Shown: one piece after another, positions 1 through 10,323 of the stretch | How positions within the stretch are numbered: position 1 is the stretch's first letter | How the letters are laid out: the number at the start of each line of letters is the position of its first letter | Assembly: GCF_014109805.1 (NCBI RefSeq) | Contig: NZ_CP059400.1 | Span: 1,706,001 to 1,770,000 of the forward strand | Length of the DNA: 64,000 nucleotides | Direction: 5' to 3' | Origin: Legionella sp. PC1000 | GTDB taxonomy: Bacteria; Pseudomonadota; Gammaproteobacteria; Legionellales; Legionellaceae | Program-made: the position numbers and the translations under genes | Notes under the pieces: model-generated | Told to the model about the DNA's origin: nothing | The model's input: the letters and a program-made list of their open reading frames with translations, nothing else | Databases searched by the model: none

Positions 1-275
1 TACAGGTTAATCGTATGGGTGATTTAGTAATGATTGATATTACTGCCAATGCGTTCTTGCATCATATGGTACGAAATATTGCTGGCGTGTTAATTGCGGT
101 AGGATCAGGAAAACATCCTGTATCTTGGGTAGATGAAGTACTCAAAGCAAAAGACAGAAAATTAGGTGCTGAGACTGCACCTGCTTATGGATTATATTTA
201 GTGCAAGTGACTTATCCGCAGGAATTTTCTATATTGCAGAGTAGTTTGGGGCCTTTTTTTCTTCCGGAGAAATAA
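1..275 (+). CDS. truA: tRNA pseudouridine synthase A, C-terminal part (truncated by window start)
   Basis: This is the last ~90 residues of TruA, which converts uridines 38-40 in tRNA anticodon arms to pseudouridine. The reading frame is open from base 3, so the gene begins before the window. The HHMVRNIAGVLIAVGSGK stretch and the following APAYGLYL segment are characteristic of the TruA C-terminal domain. The stop codon overlaps the trpF start by one base (TAATG), which suggests translational coupling. A truA-trpF-trpB-trpA order is usual in Legionella and other gammaproteobacteria. Confidence 0.93.
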   Translation, partial: QVNRMGDLVMIDITANAFLHHMVRNIAGVLIAVGSGKHPVSWVDEVLKAKDRKLGAETAPAYGLYLVQVTYPQEFSILQSSLGPFFLPEK

Positions 276-898
276 TGAAAACAGCACGTGTGCGAGTCAA
301 GATGTGCGGTATGACGCGTAATGAAGATATCGCGTATGCCATAAAGCTGGGTGTAGATGCTATCGGTTTGATCTTTTATCCAAAAAGCGCACGTTGTGTT
401 TCAATAGAGCAGGCAAAAGTTTTATTACACGATTTGCCTGCATTTGTAGATTCGGTTGCTGTTTTAGTTAATCCTGAGCGAGATTTTGTCCATAGAATAA
501 TAAAGGAATTGCCAATTCAATTATTGCAATTTCATGGAGAGGAATCAGCTGAGTTTTGCCAACAATTTAATAAACCTTTTATTAAAGCCATACATTGTGA
601 TTCAGCAGAGTATATTCACAAGACTGTACGAGACTTTATGACAGCACGGGCGTTATTGCTAGATACCCCTTCTGAGACGGCTAGAGGCGGAACCGGTTGT
701 GCTTTTGACTGGACAATTATTCCAAAAAAGGCAGAAAAGCCTTTTATATTGGCTGGCGGATTGAATGAGTATAATGTACATGATGCAATTAAATTATGTC
801 ACCCTTATGCTGTTGACTTATGCAGTGGCATTGAGGCATCGCCTGGTATTAAGGATCATGGCAAAATGAGCCGTTTTATGCAGAAATTGTTAAATTAA
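275..898 (+). CDS. trpF: Phosphoribosylanthranilate isomerase
   Basis: TrpF catalyses the Amadori rearrangement of N-(5-phosphoribosyl)anthranilate to CdRP in tryptophan synthesis. The 207-residue product is the usual length for a free-standing TrpF. The N-terminal VKMCGMTRNEDI strand carries the catalytic Cys. The general-base Asp lies in LLLDTPSE, followed by ARGGTGCAFDW, and the phosphate-binding strands FILAGGLN and VDLCSGIEASPGIKD match the family. It starts inside the truA stop and lies 35 bp before trpB in the same direction. It is not fused to trpC, unlike in enterobacteria. Confidence 0.96.
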   Translation: MKTARVRVKMCGMTRNEDIAYAIKLGVDAIGLIFYPKSARCVSIEQAKVLLHDLPAFVDSVAVLVNPERDFVHRIIKELPIQLLQFHGEESAEFCQQFNKPFIKAIHCDSAEYIHKTVRDFMTARALLLDTPSETARGGTGCAFDWTIIPKKAEKPFILAGGLNEYNVHDAIKLCHPYAVDLCSGIEASPGIKDHGKMSRFMQKLLN

Positions 899-933
899 TA
901 GTATATTGATAAGAAGTTAAATAAGGTAAATTA

Positions 934-2133
934 ATGAACAAAAAAGAGCTTCCTGATGAGCGCGGACACTTCGGTCCTTATGGTGGTATTTTTGTAGCAG
1001 ATACTTTGATGCATGCATTAAAGCAATTGGAAGAAGCTTATGCAAAATATCGAAAAGATCCTGATTTTTTAGCTGAGCTGAATGCTGAATTAAAAGATTA
1101 TGTGGGGCGTCCTAATCCACTTTATCATGCGCGACGTTTAAGCGAAGAAATAGGTGGTGCACAAATCTACTTAAAGCGGGAAGATTTGAATCATACTGGG
1201 GCACACAAAATTAATAATACTGTAGGCCAGGCGCTGCTTGCCAAACGCATGGGAAAAACCCGGGTTATTGCCGAAACAGGTGCAGGTCAGCATGGAGTGG
1301 CTTCAGCAACGGTAGCTGCTAAATTAGGCTTGGAATGTGTGGTGTACATGGGTGTTGAAGATATAAAACGACAATCATCCAATGTTTACCGCATGAAACT
1401 GTTGGGTGCAACAGTTGTTCCAGTCACTTCGGGATCACGGACATTGAAAGATGCGTTAAATGAAGCAATGCGTGATTGGGTAAGTAATGTGGACAATACT
1501 TTTTATATTATTGGAACAGTTGCCGGCCCACATCCTTACCCTCAGATGGTTCGAGATTTTCAATCCGTTATTGGCATTGAAGCAAGGGCTCAATTTTTAG
1601 AAAAGACAGGACATCTTCCTGATGCACTGGTTGCTTGCGTGGGGGGTGGTTCTAACGCAATCGGCTTATTTTATCCTTTTCTGGATGATTCTACAGTTGC
1701 TATCTACGGTGTAGAGGCTGGAGGAAAAGGTTTGGAAAGTGGTGAACATTCTGCCTCGTTGATTGCTGGAACCCCTGGAGTTTTACATGGTAATCGAACT
1801 TATTTACTTTGCGATGAATACGGTCAAATTAAAGATACTCATTCCGTTTCAGCAGGTCTTGATTATCCTGGGGTAGGTCCAGAACACGCTTATTTAAAAG
1901 ACACCGGACGTGTTGTTTATGAAGCAATTAATGATGATGAAGCATTGAATGCATTTCGTACCCTAACACGAGTAGAAGGAATTATTCCAGCCCTTGAATC
2001 AAGCCATGCAGTTGCTTATGCCATGAAGCTCGCTAAAAAAATGTCAGTGAAACAAAATATTATTGTGAATTTATCAGGTCGTGGTGATAAAGACATGCAT
2101 ACTGTGGCACAAATTGATGGGATTACTGTATGA
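934..2133 (+). CDS. trpB: Tryptophan synthase beta chain
   Basis: TrpB is the PLP enzyme that condenses indole and serine to tryptophan in the alpha2beta2 synthase complex. The 399-residue length is standard. The PLP-binding lysine lies in [14 protein letters not shown], the phosphate-binding loop is [10 protein letters not shown], and the N-terminal [13 protein letters not shown] and C-terminal [12 protein letters not shown] segments are typical. The last four bases overlap the trpA start (ATGA), so the two subunits are probably made in a coupled way. An SD-like AAGGTAA lies just upstream of the ATG. Confidence 0.97.
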   Translation: MNKKELPDERGHFGPYGGIFVADTLMHALKQLEEAYAKYRKDPDFLAELNAELKDYVGRPNPLYHARRLSEEIGGAQIYLKREDLNHTGAHKINNTVGQALLAKRMGKTRVIAETGAGQHGVASATVAAKLGLECVVYMGVEDIKRQSSNVYRMKLLGATVVPVTSGSRTLKDALNEAMRDWVSNVDNTFYIIGTVAGPHPYPQMVRDFQSVIGIEARAQFLEKTGHLPDALVACVGGGSNAIGLFYPFLDDSTVAIYGVEAGGKGLESGEHSASLIAGTPGVLHGNRTYLLCDEYGQIKDTHSVSAGLDYPGVGPEHAYLKDTGRVVYEAINDDEALNAFRTLTRVEGIIPALESSHAVAYAMKLAKKMSVKQNIIVNLSGRGDKDMHTVAQIDGITV

Positions 2134-2942
2134 ACCGAATTGATAAAACTTTAATGCGTCTGAAAGCGGATGGCAAAAAAATGCTGAGTCCCTATATCAC
2201 TGCTGGAGATCCTAATCCTGGGGTCACAGTCAAACTCATGCATGAATTAGTAAAAGCTGGAGCAGATATTTTAGAATTAGGTATCCCATTTTCTGATCCC
2301 ATGGCGGAGGGGCCGGTTATCCAAAAAGCGATGGAGCGTGCGCTCGCTCAGAATGTGCATTGCCAAACTGTATTGAATATGGTGAAAGAGTTTCGCTTGC
2401 AGGATCAAGAGACTCCAGTGGTTATAATGGGTTACTTAAATCCCATTGAACATTTTGGTTATGAACTTTTTGCACAACACGCGGTAGAGGCGGGCGTGGA
2501 TGGAACTATCTTGGTAGATTTACCCCCTGAAGAAAGTGAACAGGTAGTTAAAGTCTGGCAAAAATATGGTTTATACAGTATCTTTCTTTGTTCGCCTACG
2601 ACCTCAGATGAGAGAATGGCATTAATTAACCAATTTGCCAAGGGATATTTGTACTATGTGTCTTTAAAAGGTGTTACCGGTTCTAATGCACTGGATGTTT
2701 CGTCTTTAAAATCACAATATCAACATCGAAAAGCACAAACTACACTTCCTTTAATGGTCGGTTTTGGTATAAAAACATCGGAAATGGCTGCGGAGGTTGC
2801 TCGTTTTGCAGATGGTGTGATTGTGGGAGCTGCTCTGATCACGCGAATTCTAGATGCTTACAATGCCAATAGTAATATGTTGCAAGCAGGAGCAGATTTA
2901 ATGTACTCAATGCGACATGCTATGGATAATAATTTAAAATGA
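2130..2942 (+). CDS. trpA: Tryptophan synthase alpha chain
   Basis: TrpA cleaves indole-3-glycerol phosphate and channels indole to TrpB. The product is 270 residues. The catalytic Glu is in [20 protein letters not shown], the catalytic Asp in [11 protein letters not shown], and the phosphate site in the GFGIKTSE region. The flexible loop carries [13 protein letters not shown]. It is the last gene of the truA-trpFBA block. No strong terminator was seen in the 190 bp that follow. Confidence 0.96.
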   Translation: MNRIDKTLMRLKADGKKMLSPYITAGDPNPGVTVKLMHELVKAGADILELGIPFSDPMAEGPVIQKAMERALAQNVHCQTVLNMVKEFRLQDQETPVVIMGYLNPIEHFGYELFAQHAVEAGVDGTILVDLPPEESEQVVKVWQKYGLYSIFLCSPTTSDERMALINQFAKGYLYYVSLKGVTGSNALDVSSLKSQYQHRKAQTTLPLMVGFGIKTSEMAAEVARFADGVIVGAALITRILDAYNANSNMLQAGADLMYSMRHAMDNNLK

Positions 2943-3132
2943 TAAGCAACAGGTCATACTAATCTTCTGTATAAGTCATGGAAATTTTAGAATAAAGGGC
3001 CTGCTGCAAATAATGTGACGTTTTGGATAAAGCTAAAGACGGGGCCTAATAATTTGGCAAGTAAAATGAATTAACCAGGTCGCGTCTTTACCTTTACCCA
3101 GACATAGTAATAAACAGTGATGGAAAGATCGA

Positions 3133-4791
3133 ATGATAGAATTAACTGAAAAACGAGCTCATTTTATAAGACAATTGATTACTGATGAATTGGCTAGCGG
3201 CAAACATAAGTCTGTAGTGACTCGTTTTCCTCCAGAACCTAATGGATATTTACATGTGGGGCATGCCAAGTCTATATGCTTGAACTTCGGTTTGGCGCAA
3301 GAGTTTAGCGGTATTTGTTATTTACGGTTTGATGATACAAATCCCATCAAGGAAGAGGAGGAATACGTCAACGCTATTATTGAAGACGTACGCTGGCTGG
3401 GTTTTGAATGGTATGAAATGACTCATTCTTCGGACTATTACCATGAGCTCTATGATTTTGCAGTATTGCTAATTAAAAAAGATCTGGCTTATATAGATAG
3501 TTTGAGCATGGAGGAAATTCGCGCTTATCGAGGAACTTTGCAAGAACCTGGAAAGGAAAGCCCTTACAGAAATAGGCCAATAGAAGAAAGTTTGGATTTA
3601 TTTGCTCGCATGAAAGCGGGGGAGTTTCCTGATGGTGCTCATGTATTGCGGGCAAAAATTGACATGCAATCAGGTAATTTGAATATGCGGGATCCTGTAA
3701 TCTATCGTATTCGACATGCATCTCACCAACGTACAGGGGATGAATGGTGTATTTATCCTATGTATGATTATGCACATCCTATTTCTGATGCGTTGGAAAA
3801 AATTACTCATTCTTTATGTACATTGGAATTTCAAGACCACCGACCTCTATATGACTGGTGTGTCGATAATTTACCTTTACCTGCAAAACCAATACAAACT
3901 GAATTTGCGCGATTAAATTTATCACACACAGTGACTTCAAAACGCAAATTGCGAACATTAGTTGAAAAAAAGGCGGTATCTGGATGGGATGATCCGCGAA
4001 TGCCCACTTTACGTGGTATGCGTAAACGCGGTTATCCTCCTGCAGCGATTCGCCAGTTTTGTGAAGTAATAGGAATATCACGTAGTGATTCCGTGATTGA
4101 TATGTCGGTATTAGAAGAATGTGTCCGTTCTGAGCTAAATAAAACAGCGAAACGTGCTTTATGTGTTATGGATCCATTAAAGGTAGTCATAGAAAATTAC
4201 CCTGAAGGTAAAATAGAACTATTAAAACCTGCCTATAACCCACAAGATCCAGATTCAGCCACACGAGACTTACCATTTACTCGAGAACTCTTTATCGAGC
4301 GTTCTGATTTTATGGAAGAGCCGCCTAAAAAATATTTTCGTTTATCGCCTGGTGCGGAAGTACGTTTACGCCATTCTTATGTGATTAAATGTCACGATGT
4401 AGTCCATGATGAACAAGGCAATATCATTGAGTTGCGTTGTACCTATGATGAAAAAACTTTAGGTAAAAATCCTGAAGATAGAAAAGTTAAAGGAGTCATT
4501 CATTGGGTATCTTGTGAACAAGCCTATCCTGTGACAGTGTTGGAGTATGATCGTCTATTTAATGATCCTAATCCAGGCCGTGAAGATGATTTCTTCCAGT
4601 TTTTAAACCATAATTCATTGCAAATGAAGCAAGGATATTGTGAACCGGCTCTAGCAAGTCAACAGTTAGGCGAGGTGTTTCAGTTCGAGCGGTTGGGATA
4701 TTATTGTGTGAATGAATTAAAAGATGGACATGTAAACGCATTTCATCGTGTAGTTGATTTGAAGGATACTTGGGGAAAACTCGGGGCCTAG
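3133..4791 (+). CDS. glnS: Glutaminyl-tRNA synthetase
   Basis: This class I synthetase charges tRNA-Gln directly with glutamine. The product is 552 residues, as in other gammaproteobacteria. The HIGH motif appears as PPEPNGYLHVGHAKS near residue 33, and the KMSKS equivalent as VTSKRKLRTLVE near residue 270. These are the GlnS forms rather than GluRS forms, and the C-terminal beta-barrel anticodon-binding region is complete. GGAAAG precedes the ATG. cysS follows after 14 bp, so the two synthetases are likely cotranscribed. Confidence 0.96.
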   Translation: MIELTEKRAHFIRQLITDELASGKHKSVVTRFPPEPNGYLHVGHAKSICLNFGLAQEFSGICYLRFDDTNPIKEEEEYVNAIIEDVRWLGFEWYEMTHSSDYYHELYDFAVLLIKKDLAYIDSLSMEEIRAYRGTLQEPGKESPYRNRPIEESLDLFARMKAGEFPDGAHVLRAKIDMQSGNLNMRDPVIYRIRHASHQRTGDEWCIYPMYDYAHPISDALEKITHSLCTLEFQDHRPLYDWCVDNLPLPAKPIQTEFARLNLSHTVTSKRKLRTLVEKKAVSGWDDPRMPTLRGMRKRGYPPAAIRQFCEVIGISRSDSVIDMSVLEECVRSELNKTAKRALCVMDPLKVVIENYPEGKIELLKPAYNPQDPDSATRDLPFTRELFIERSDFMEEPPKKYFRLSPGAEVRLRHSYVIKCHDVVHDEQGNIIELRCTYDEKTLGKNPEDRKVKGVIHWVSCEQAYPVTVLEYDRLFNDPNPGREDDFFQFLNHNSLQMKQGYCEPALASQQLGEVFQFERLGYYCVNELKDGHVNAFHRVVDLKDTWGKLGA

Positions 4792-4805
4792 GCTAAGGGG
4801 CAGAT

Positions 4806-6170
4806 ATGTTGCATTTATATAATTCTTTAACCAGGACAAAAGAACCATTTGTTTCCATTACACCAGGAAAAATTGGTATCTATGTTTGTGGTATTACCGT
4901 ATATGATCATTGCCATATAGGCCATGCTCGCTCTATGGTATCTTTTGATGTTATTGTTCGTTACTTGCGCTCACAAGGTTATGATGTGAACTACGTACGT
5001 AATATTACCGATATTGATGACAAAATTATTGCGCGGGCACATGAGCGTGCAATACCTATAGATGAGTTGACTGCCCAGTATATTGCAGCAATGAATGAGG
5101 ATACAAAAGCGTTAAATATTTTACCTCCGGATGTAGAGCCGCGGGCTACAGAACATATAAGCAGTATTATTCGGTTAATTGAGCGGCTGCTCGAAAAGGG
5201 GAATGCATACCTTAGTGAGAATGGTGATGTATGTTATCAAGTCGATTCTTTTGCTGAGTATGGTAAGTTATCACATAAAGATCTGGAAGGACTGGTCGCT
5301 GGCGCTCGAGTTGAAATTGTTAAAGAAAAGCGCTCCCCATTGGATTTTGTTTTATGGAAAAAGGCAAAACTTGGCGAGCCCAGTTGGCCTTCTCCTTGGG
5401 GCGAAGGACGTCCAGGCTGGCATATTGAATGCTCTGCCATGGCAATGAGTGAGTTAGGTGAGCAATTTGATATTCACGGGGGGGGATTGGATTTACAATT
5501 TCCCCATCATGAGAATGAGATCGCTCAGAGTGAGGCAGCAACTGAAAAACCTTTTGCAAATTATTGGTTGCATGTAGGAATGCTGCAAGTTAATAATGAA
5601 AAAATGTCAAAATCACTAGGTAATTTTTTTACTATTGCCGATGTTTTAGCCAAACATCATCACGAAGTTGTGCGTTATTTTCTTTTAAGCAGTCATTATC
5701 GTAGTTCATTAAATTATTCTGAAGAAAATTTAGCTAATGCTAAAAAAGCATTGACTCGTTTATATCAAACGATAAAAGACAACCATTCTTTTACGAATAA
5801 TGAATTAGATAATCATTGGATTAATGAATTTAATCAAGCAATGAATGATGATTTTAATACTCCCATTGCATTATCTGTTCTATTTCAGCTTAGTCATGAA
5901 GTAAATAAAAAGAACTCCCCCATTTTAGTGAATACATTGAAGCACTTAGCTAACATCATGGGGTTATTGCAGGAAGATCCCGCATCCTTCTTACAATCGG
6001 GTTTTGCAGAAGAAGACAGAGTAGAAATAGAGCAATTAATTGCTAAGCGACTCCAAGCACGTGCTGATCGAAACTGGGAACATGCTGATCAGATAAGAGC
6101 AGATTTGTTAAGCCGAGGAATCGAGTTGGAAGATGGTGCAAACGGGACCACTTGGCGTAAAGTAGAATAA
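4806..6170 (+). CDS. cysS: Cysteinyl-tRNA synthetase
   Basis: CysS is the class I synthetase for tRNA-Cys. The product is 454 residues. It contains the zinc-ligand and HIGH region [18 protein letters not shown], further zinc ligands around GWHIECSAM and [12 protein letters not shown], and the KMSKS motif EKMSKSLGN. The SD is AAGGGGC. It lies directly behind glnS and ahead of a strong terminator, so glnS-cysS forms a two-gene unit. Confidence 0.97.
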   Translation: MLHLYNSLTRTKEPFVSITPGKIGIYVCGITVYDHCHIGHARSMVSFDVIVRYLRSQGYDVNYVRNITDIDDKIIARAHERAIPIDELTAQYIAAMNEDTKALNILPPDVEPRATEHISSIIRLIERLLEKGNAYLSENGDVCYQVDSFAEYGKLSHKDLEGLVAGARVEIVKEKRSPLDFVLWKKAKLGEPSWPSPWGEGRPGWHIECSAMAMSELGEQFDIHGGGLDLQFPHHENEIAQSEAATEKPFANYWLHVGMLQVNNEKMSKSLGNFFTIADVLAKHHHEVVRYFLLSSHYRSSLNYSEENLANAKKALTRLYQTIKDNHSFTNNELDNHWINEFNQAMNDDFNTPIALSVLFQLSHEVNKKNSPILVNTLKHLANIMGLLQEDPASFLQSGFAEEDRVEIEQLIAKRLQARADRNWEHADQIRADLLSRGIELEDGANGTTWRKVE

Positions 6171-6196
6171 TTATTTGTTTTTCTTATTTGTTTTAG

Positions 6197-6230
6197 CCCG
6201 GAGTTCAAGGCAGCGAACCCCGGGGTTTTT
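6197..6230 (+). terminator. Rho-independent terminator of glnS-cysS
   Basis: A 10-bp stem with one mismatch (CCCGGAGTTC against GAACCCCGGG) closes an 8-nt loop and is followed by G and five T. It begins 27 bp after the cysS stop. Confidence 0.85.
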
Positions 6231-6504
6231 CTGCTTGGATATTTTTATACTTCATTCCAAAGATTTACATTCTTGAGTAGACAAGTGCTTATGTTTTTTT
6301 TTGCTAATAAGTTCTCGATTTCATCTATAACTTCGTTTAATTAAATCAATTGCAGTATACCGCAAGTATTATCTGCGGTTGTAACAAGGGAACACTCAAA
6401 CTTCTTTAGTTTTGCCGCTGGATTTTGTAATACTGTTTTCAATTAACTCATGATTACTTTATAATTATGCCGAATATTTTTAATAACTGTTTATATAATG
6501 TAGC
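6231..6504. other. A+T-rich gap before an exported-protein gene
   Basis: No convincing ORF or RNA gene was seen. A TATAAT hexamer ends only about 5 bp before the GTG start of the next gene. If it is a -10 box, the transcript would be nearly leaderless. Confidence 0.4.
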
Positions 6505-7545
6505 GTGAGACCTCTAATTTTTTTAATATTATTTTTTTCTGCTGTTGGTCATGCAGAAATGGCTGATTTGGTCTTAGATAACTATAAAGCAAATCTTGAT
6601 AGATTGCCTTTAGTGAAACAAGAGCACTTTTCAATAAGAATGTACCGAATCACAGGCGATAAAGAACATTTGAATTCTGTAATGGATTATGTGTATTTTC
6701 TAAGCCATAAATATCAATATCTTTTTTCAAGTTTGGATCAACCAGAGCTCATCCTTAAAAAATCAAATAACTTATTATTAGATGCTAACCAAGATCCCTC
6801 ACAAAAACACAAGTTACGTATCAAAAAAATATCACAATATGGTGATTTATTTTTTTATCTTTATTTATTAGAAATAACCAATAAAATTTTTTCCTATCAT
6901 TTGGAGAATACTTCTCTATTTCCGCAAACCAATACTGTTATTGACGTATTAAAAACCCAAATTCCTCGGTTGGAAGAATTTATCTTAAGCGAGGAAAACA
7001 TTAAGCTTTATGGTGCTCAATTAGTTAATTACGTTTATTATTTACATGATTTACACATTATTGATTTAAGAAAATCCTATACCAAACTATTTCAGCAAAC
7101 TTTTCCAGACCATATGGATAGTCGACTATCAGAATTGGAGTATGAAGCAAAAATTTATGGTATGACTCATTTTATCACTGCCGCGAGTCATTATTATCAA
7201 AACTCGGTGAGTGACGAGACTTTTCTCTGGATAAGCGAATATTTTGAGCGCAATATGCAACAAATAATAGAGCGAGCTGAAAATGATGTTATTGCGGAGG
7301 TAGGGGTTTGCTTATTGTTATTAAATAAAAAAGATTCTCCAGCAATTAAAAAAATAAGAGATCATTTAGAAACCGCATACAGCACGCAGCATCAGATGAT
7401 TCCTACTCGCACGAGTTCAGTAGATTTTATATTTGGTGAACATCGTAATACGCTTACCGTAATGCTTTTTAAATGGCCAGAAAAACTTATGGATGGTCCT
7501 TTCTTTACAGCAGAAACCGGGAAAATAAATATGGAGTTTGTATAG
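6505..7545 (+). CDS. Exported protein of unknown function
   Basis: I do not recognise the family with certainty. The 346-residue product begins with a classical signal peptide, MRPLIFLILFFSAVGHA, with likely cleavage after HA. This supports the GTG start even though no strong SD is visible. The rest is predicted to be mostly alpha-helical and rich in Tyr, Leu, Lys and Glu, with no cysteine pair or lipobox. It stands alone between the cysS terminator and a convergent efflux operon. A periplasmic location is the only safe inference. Confidence 0.6.
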   Translation: MRPLIFLILFFSAVGHAEMADLVLDNYKANLDRLPLVKQEHFSIRMYRITGDKEHLNSVMDYVYFLSHKYQYLFSSLDQPELILKKSNNLLLDANQDPSQKHKLRIKKISQYGDLFFYLYLLEITNKIFSYHLENTSLFPQTNTVIDVLKTQIPRLEEFILSEENIKLYGAQLVNYVYYLHDLHIIDLRKSYTKLFQQTFPDHMDSRLSELEYEAKIYGMTHFITAASHYYQNSVSDETFLWISEYFERNMQQIIERAENDVIAEVGVCLLLLNKKDSPAIKKIRDHLETAYSTQHQMIPTRTSSVDFIFGEHRNTLTVMLFKWPEKLMDGPFFTAETGKINMEFV

Positions 7546-7597
7546 AATAAATTTTGAACCTACTCATGGGGAATGTAGGTATACCTAGGCTTCCACT

Positions 7598-9133
7598 TTA
7601 AGATCGTTGTTCTAAAATACCTTTATCTAATAGCGGACTCCCATCTTTTTTTCTTTGGCCTGGATTCTTTTTACTTCGGAATGGAAGAATAATGATTAAA
7701 AAAAACAGCATCGAGAGAGCCATCCAGCCCATAAGATAAAAGCAATCATCAAGTGCCAAAGCAATGGCTTGACGCGTCAGATATTCATTTAATTGAGCAA
7801 GTGCATGTTTCCCTTGAATATGCTGCAATTTCGCTCCCTCCAAAAATTGTTGGGTTTCATGAGAAAATGCAGTCAAACTACTTCCCAGGCGAAGATGAAA
7901 AAATACTTCTCGCCTATGCCATAAAATAAGAAATAAAGCCACTCCTAAACCACTGCCAAGCAAGCGCGAAACATGAAAAAAACAAATACATTCAGCAACC
8001 TTTGTTTCAGGAAAGGTTTGCACTGATAATTGAAAGAGGGGGGATAAAAACAATGCAAGACCTACACCGGCTAGTCCTCGTGAAAATGCAATTCGGTCAA
8101 AATTGATATCTACATTAAAGGAGCTGGTATAAAAACAGGAAATGGCAAAAAAAAGTAAGGCAATGAATAATGGATAAAATGGCTCATATTGCCTCTTGTT
8201 GATGAATACTGGAATCCATCCACAAAATGCCATGGTTCCTATAATGAGGGCAATCCAATCAGGGGTGTAATTAACATAGAGTTTTAGCCATAAAGCCAAT
8301 AAGATTACCATGCCAAAATAGAGTGCAAAAAATAACGCGATGTAAATCATTGCAAGGGAAAAATAAAAATTTTTAAGTAATTTCAAATCAATAACTGGAT
8401 ACTGTGTAGCCCAACTGCGCAAAATAAAAAAAATAAGACTAATCACACCAGTAGTAAGCAAAAAAGTAATTAAGGAAGAACGAAACCAATCTAATTCCTG
8501 ACCAGTAGTTAAAGCAGTTCCAATAAAAATCATGCTAATGCAATAGTAAAAATAACCAAGTTTATCGAAATATGCTTTGTTTACGGGCTCATGATATTTT
8601 CTGTACCCATAGCCAACATACACAATTAAAAAGATGCATAAAGGTATGTTAGAGAAAAAAAGGAATCGCCAATGGTAGCTGTAAGCAATCCAAGCACCAT
8701 ATGAAGCACCGATTACGGGAATAATTGAAAGACAAATCAACACTAAAGAAACAATATATACTTTATCTTTATTAGGAGAGAGCAAGGGAATAAGCGTACA
8801 TGTAATAAGAAGAAACATTGGTCCTGAAGCAACACCTTCTAAAAACCTGAATAAGATAAACGTAAAGAAATCTCCAGCTGTAGCACATCCCCATGAACAT
8901 AATGCGGTAAGGCTGAGGCAGACCACAAAAAGCTGAATAGGGCTTAATCGTGTTACTGAGGGTTTCCCTAACGGTACTCCTAAAAGGTTTCCAATACAAA
9001 AAAAACTGACCGTATATGAAGTCATATAGGGACTGCCACCCAGATCACTTACAATATACAGACCTGCCATAATAGGTAAGGTAAGATTGAAGATTACTGC
9101 AGCAAGTGATAAGAGTAAAATATAGAGAATCAT
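7598..9133 (-). CDS. MFS drug efflux permease, DHA2 (EmrB/QacA-like) family
   Basis: The 511-residue inner-membrane protein has about 14 hydrophobic segments, as expected for DHA2 drug:proton antiporters. The motif regions are GNLLGVPLGKPSVTRLSPIQ after helix 2 and FRFLEGVASGPMFL in helix 4. It is the last gene of a three-gene operon and overlaps the adaptor gene by 4 bp. Together the three encode a complete Gram-negative efflux path (pump, adaptor, outer-membrane duct). The substrate cannot be told from sequence. Confidence 0.85.
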   Translation of the reverse strand: MILYILLLSLAAVIFNLTLPIMAGLYIVSDLGGSPYMTSYTVSFFCIGNLLGVPLGKPSVTRLSPIQLFVVCLSLTALCSWGCATAGDFFTFILFRFLEGVASGPMFLLITCTLIPLLSPNKDKVYIVSLVLICLSIIPVIGASYGAWIAYSYHWRFLFFSNIPLCIFLIVYVGYGYRKYHEPVNKAYFDKLGYFYYCISMIFIGTALTTGQELDWFRSSLITFLLTTGVISLIFFILRSWATQYPVIDLKLLKNFYFSLAMIYIALFFALYFGMVILLALWLKLYVNYTPDWIALIIGTMAFCGWIPVFINKRQYEPFYPLFIALLFFAISCFYTSSFNVDINFDRIAFSRGLAGVGLALFLSPLFQLSVQTFPETKVAECICFFHVSRLLGSGLGVALFLILWHRREVFFHLRLGSSLTAFSHETQQFLEGAKLQHIQGKHALAQLNEYLTRQAIALALDDCFYLMGWMALSMLFFLIIILPFRSKKNPGQRKKDGSPLLDKGILEQRS

Positions 9134-10323
9134 TGTTTACTCATCTCATTTTGGGCGATTTTATTTAAAGTAAGGGGTGAGTTGGCATATTTCTGCAGAT
9201 TAGGATCCAAATTACGCTTAATAATATCTGCTATAAGCTCCTCATCACCTATTTCTTCCTTTTGGAAAATATCGGTAACATAATGCGGTGAGTCAGAAGT
9301 TGTGGTGGGTACTAAGGGGCCGTTTTGATCGGACAGATCTGTAGTTACTTCTAAAGAAAGACCAATTCGCAGAGGATGCTTTTTTAATTCATCCTGTACT
9401 AGAGCAATCCGAACAGGCAATCTTTGAACGATTTTAATCCAGTTTCCTGAGAGATTTTCAGGCGGTAACAATGAAAAAACATTGCCTGCGCCTCCTGGTA
9501 ACCCCACAATTTTGCCATGAAACACAACATCAGAACCATAAAGATCAGAAGTAAACTTAACACTTTGGCCAAGGCGCATTTTTTTTAGTTGGGTTTCTTT
9601 ATAATTAGCATTTACCCATATTTGATCCAAAGGAATAATGGACATAAGTGGTTCTTTAGGAGAAAGCCACATGCCTACTTGAATTGTTCTTTGTGCTATC
9701 AGTCCGTCTACAGGTGCATAAATTTTACATCGATATAATTGTACCCATGCATCGCGTACTTCTTGCGCAGCTGCTTGTACCCAAGGATGTTCGGTAATGG
9801 ACGTTCCTTGTACAAAAGCGAGCATTTTTTGATAATTGTTTTTAGTACTATTTAATGAAGCAATTGATGCTTTTAGATCATCTTGGGCATTTTGATAATC
9901 TTCTAAAGAAACTCCTTTCGCACTAATGACATCATAACGATGTTTCAGGTTTTGTTGTGCTTTTAAAAGTTGCGCTTTCTTCATTTCAATGTCTGCAGCC
10001 AGTATAAACACATCATGAAATGCCTGGCATACATCACGCACCGTACTGGCAAGTTTCTTTTTGGCTTTTTCCAGCGCAATAAGTGAATCTGTTTCATTTA
10101 ATGTAACAAGGAGTTGTCCTTTTTTTACCAGAAAACTATCATCAGTATAGATACCTGTAACGAATCCTGGGCGCAAAGATTTGATGTAGACCTGATTCCC
10201 TTGTACATAGGCATCATTGGTATAAACTTGGTGGCTCCATACAAAAAGCCAATACAAAAAAAGGAAAATAAATAAAACAATAAGAACGACTGCGAAATAA
10301 AAAGAGGCGGATCTTTTTTTCAT
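9130..10323 (-). CDS. HlyD/EmrA-type membrane fusion protein
   Basis: The 397-residue periplasmic adaptor has one N-terminal membrane anchor (about residues 8-28). A biotinyl/lipoyl half-domain follows (TNDAYVQGNQVYIKSLRPG), then a long coiled-coil hairpin (about 80-175), the second lipoyl half (IYAPVDGLIAQRTIQVGMWL) and a beta-barrel. The TNDAYV motif is typical of EmrA. It overlaps the pump gene by 4 bp and the outer-membrane gene by 4 bp, so translation is probably coupled. Confidence 0.9.
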   Translation of the reverse strand: MKKRSASFYFAVVLIVLFIFLFLYWLFVWSHQVYTNDAYVQGNQVYIKSLRPGFVTGIYTDDSFLVKKGQLLVTLNETDSLIALEKAKKKLASTVRDVCQAFHDVFILAADIEMKKAQLLKAQQNLKHRYDVISAKGVSLEDYQNAQDDLKASIASLNSTKNNYQKMLAFVQGTSITEHPWVQAAAQEVRDAWVQLYRCKIYAPVDGLIAQRTIQVGMWLSPKEPLMSIIPLDQIWVNANYKETQLKKMRLGQSVKFTSDLYGSDVVFHGKIVGLPGGAGNVFSLLPPENLSGNWIKIVQRLPVRIALVQDELKKHPLRIGLSLEVTTDLSDQNGPLVPTTTSDSPHYVTDIFQKEEIGDEELIADIIKRNLDPNLQKYANSPLTLNKIAQNEMSKQ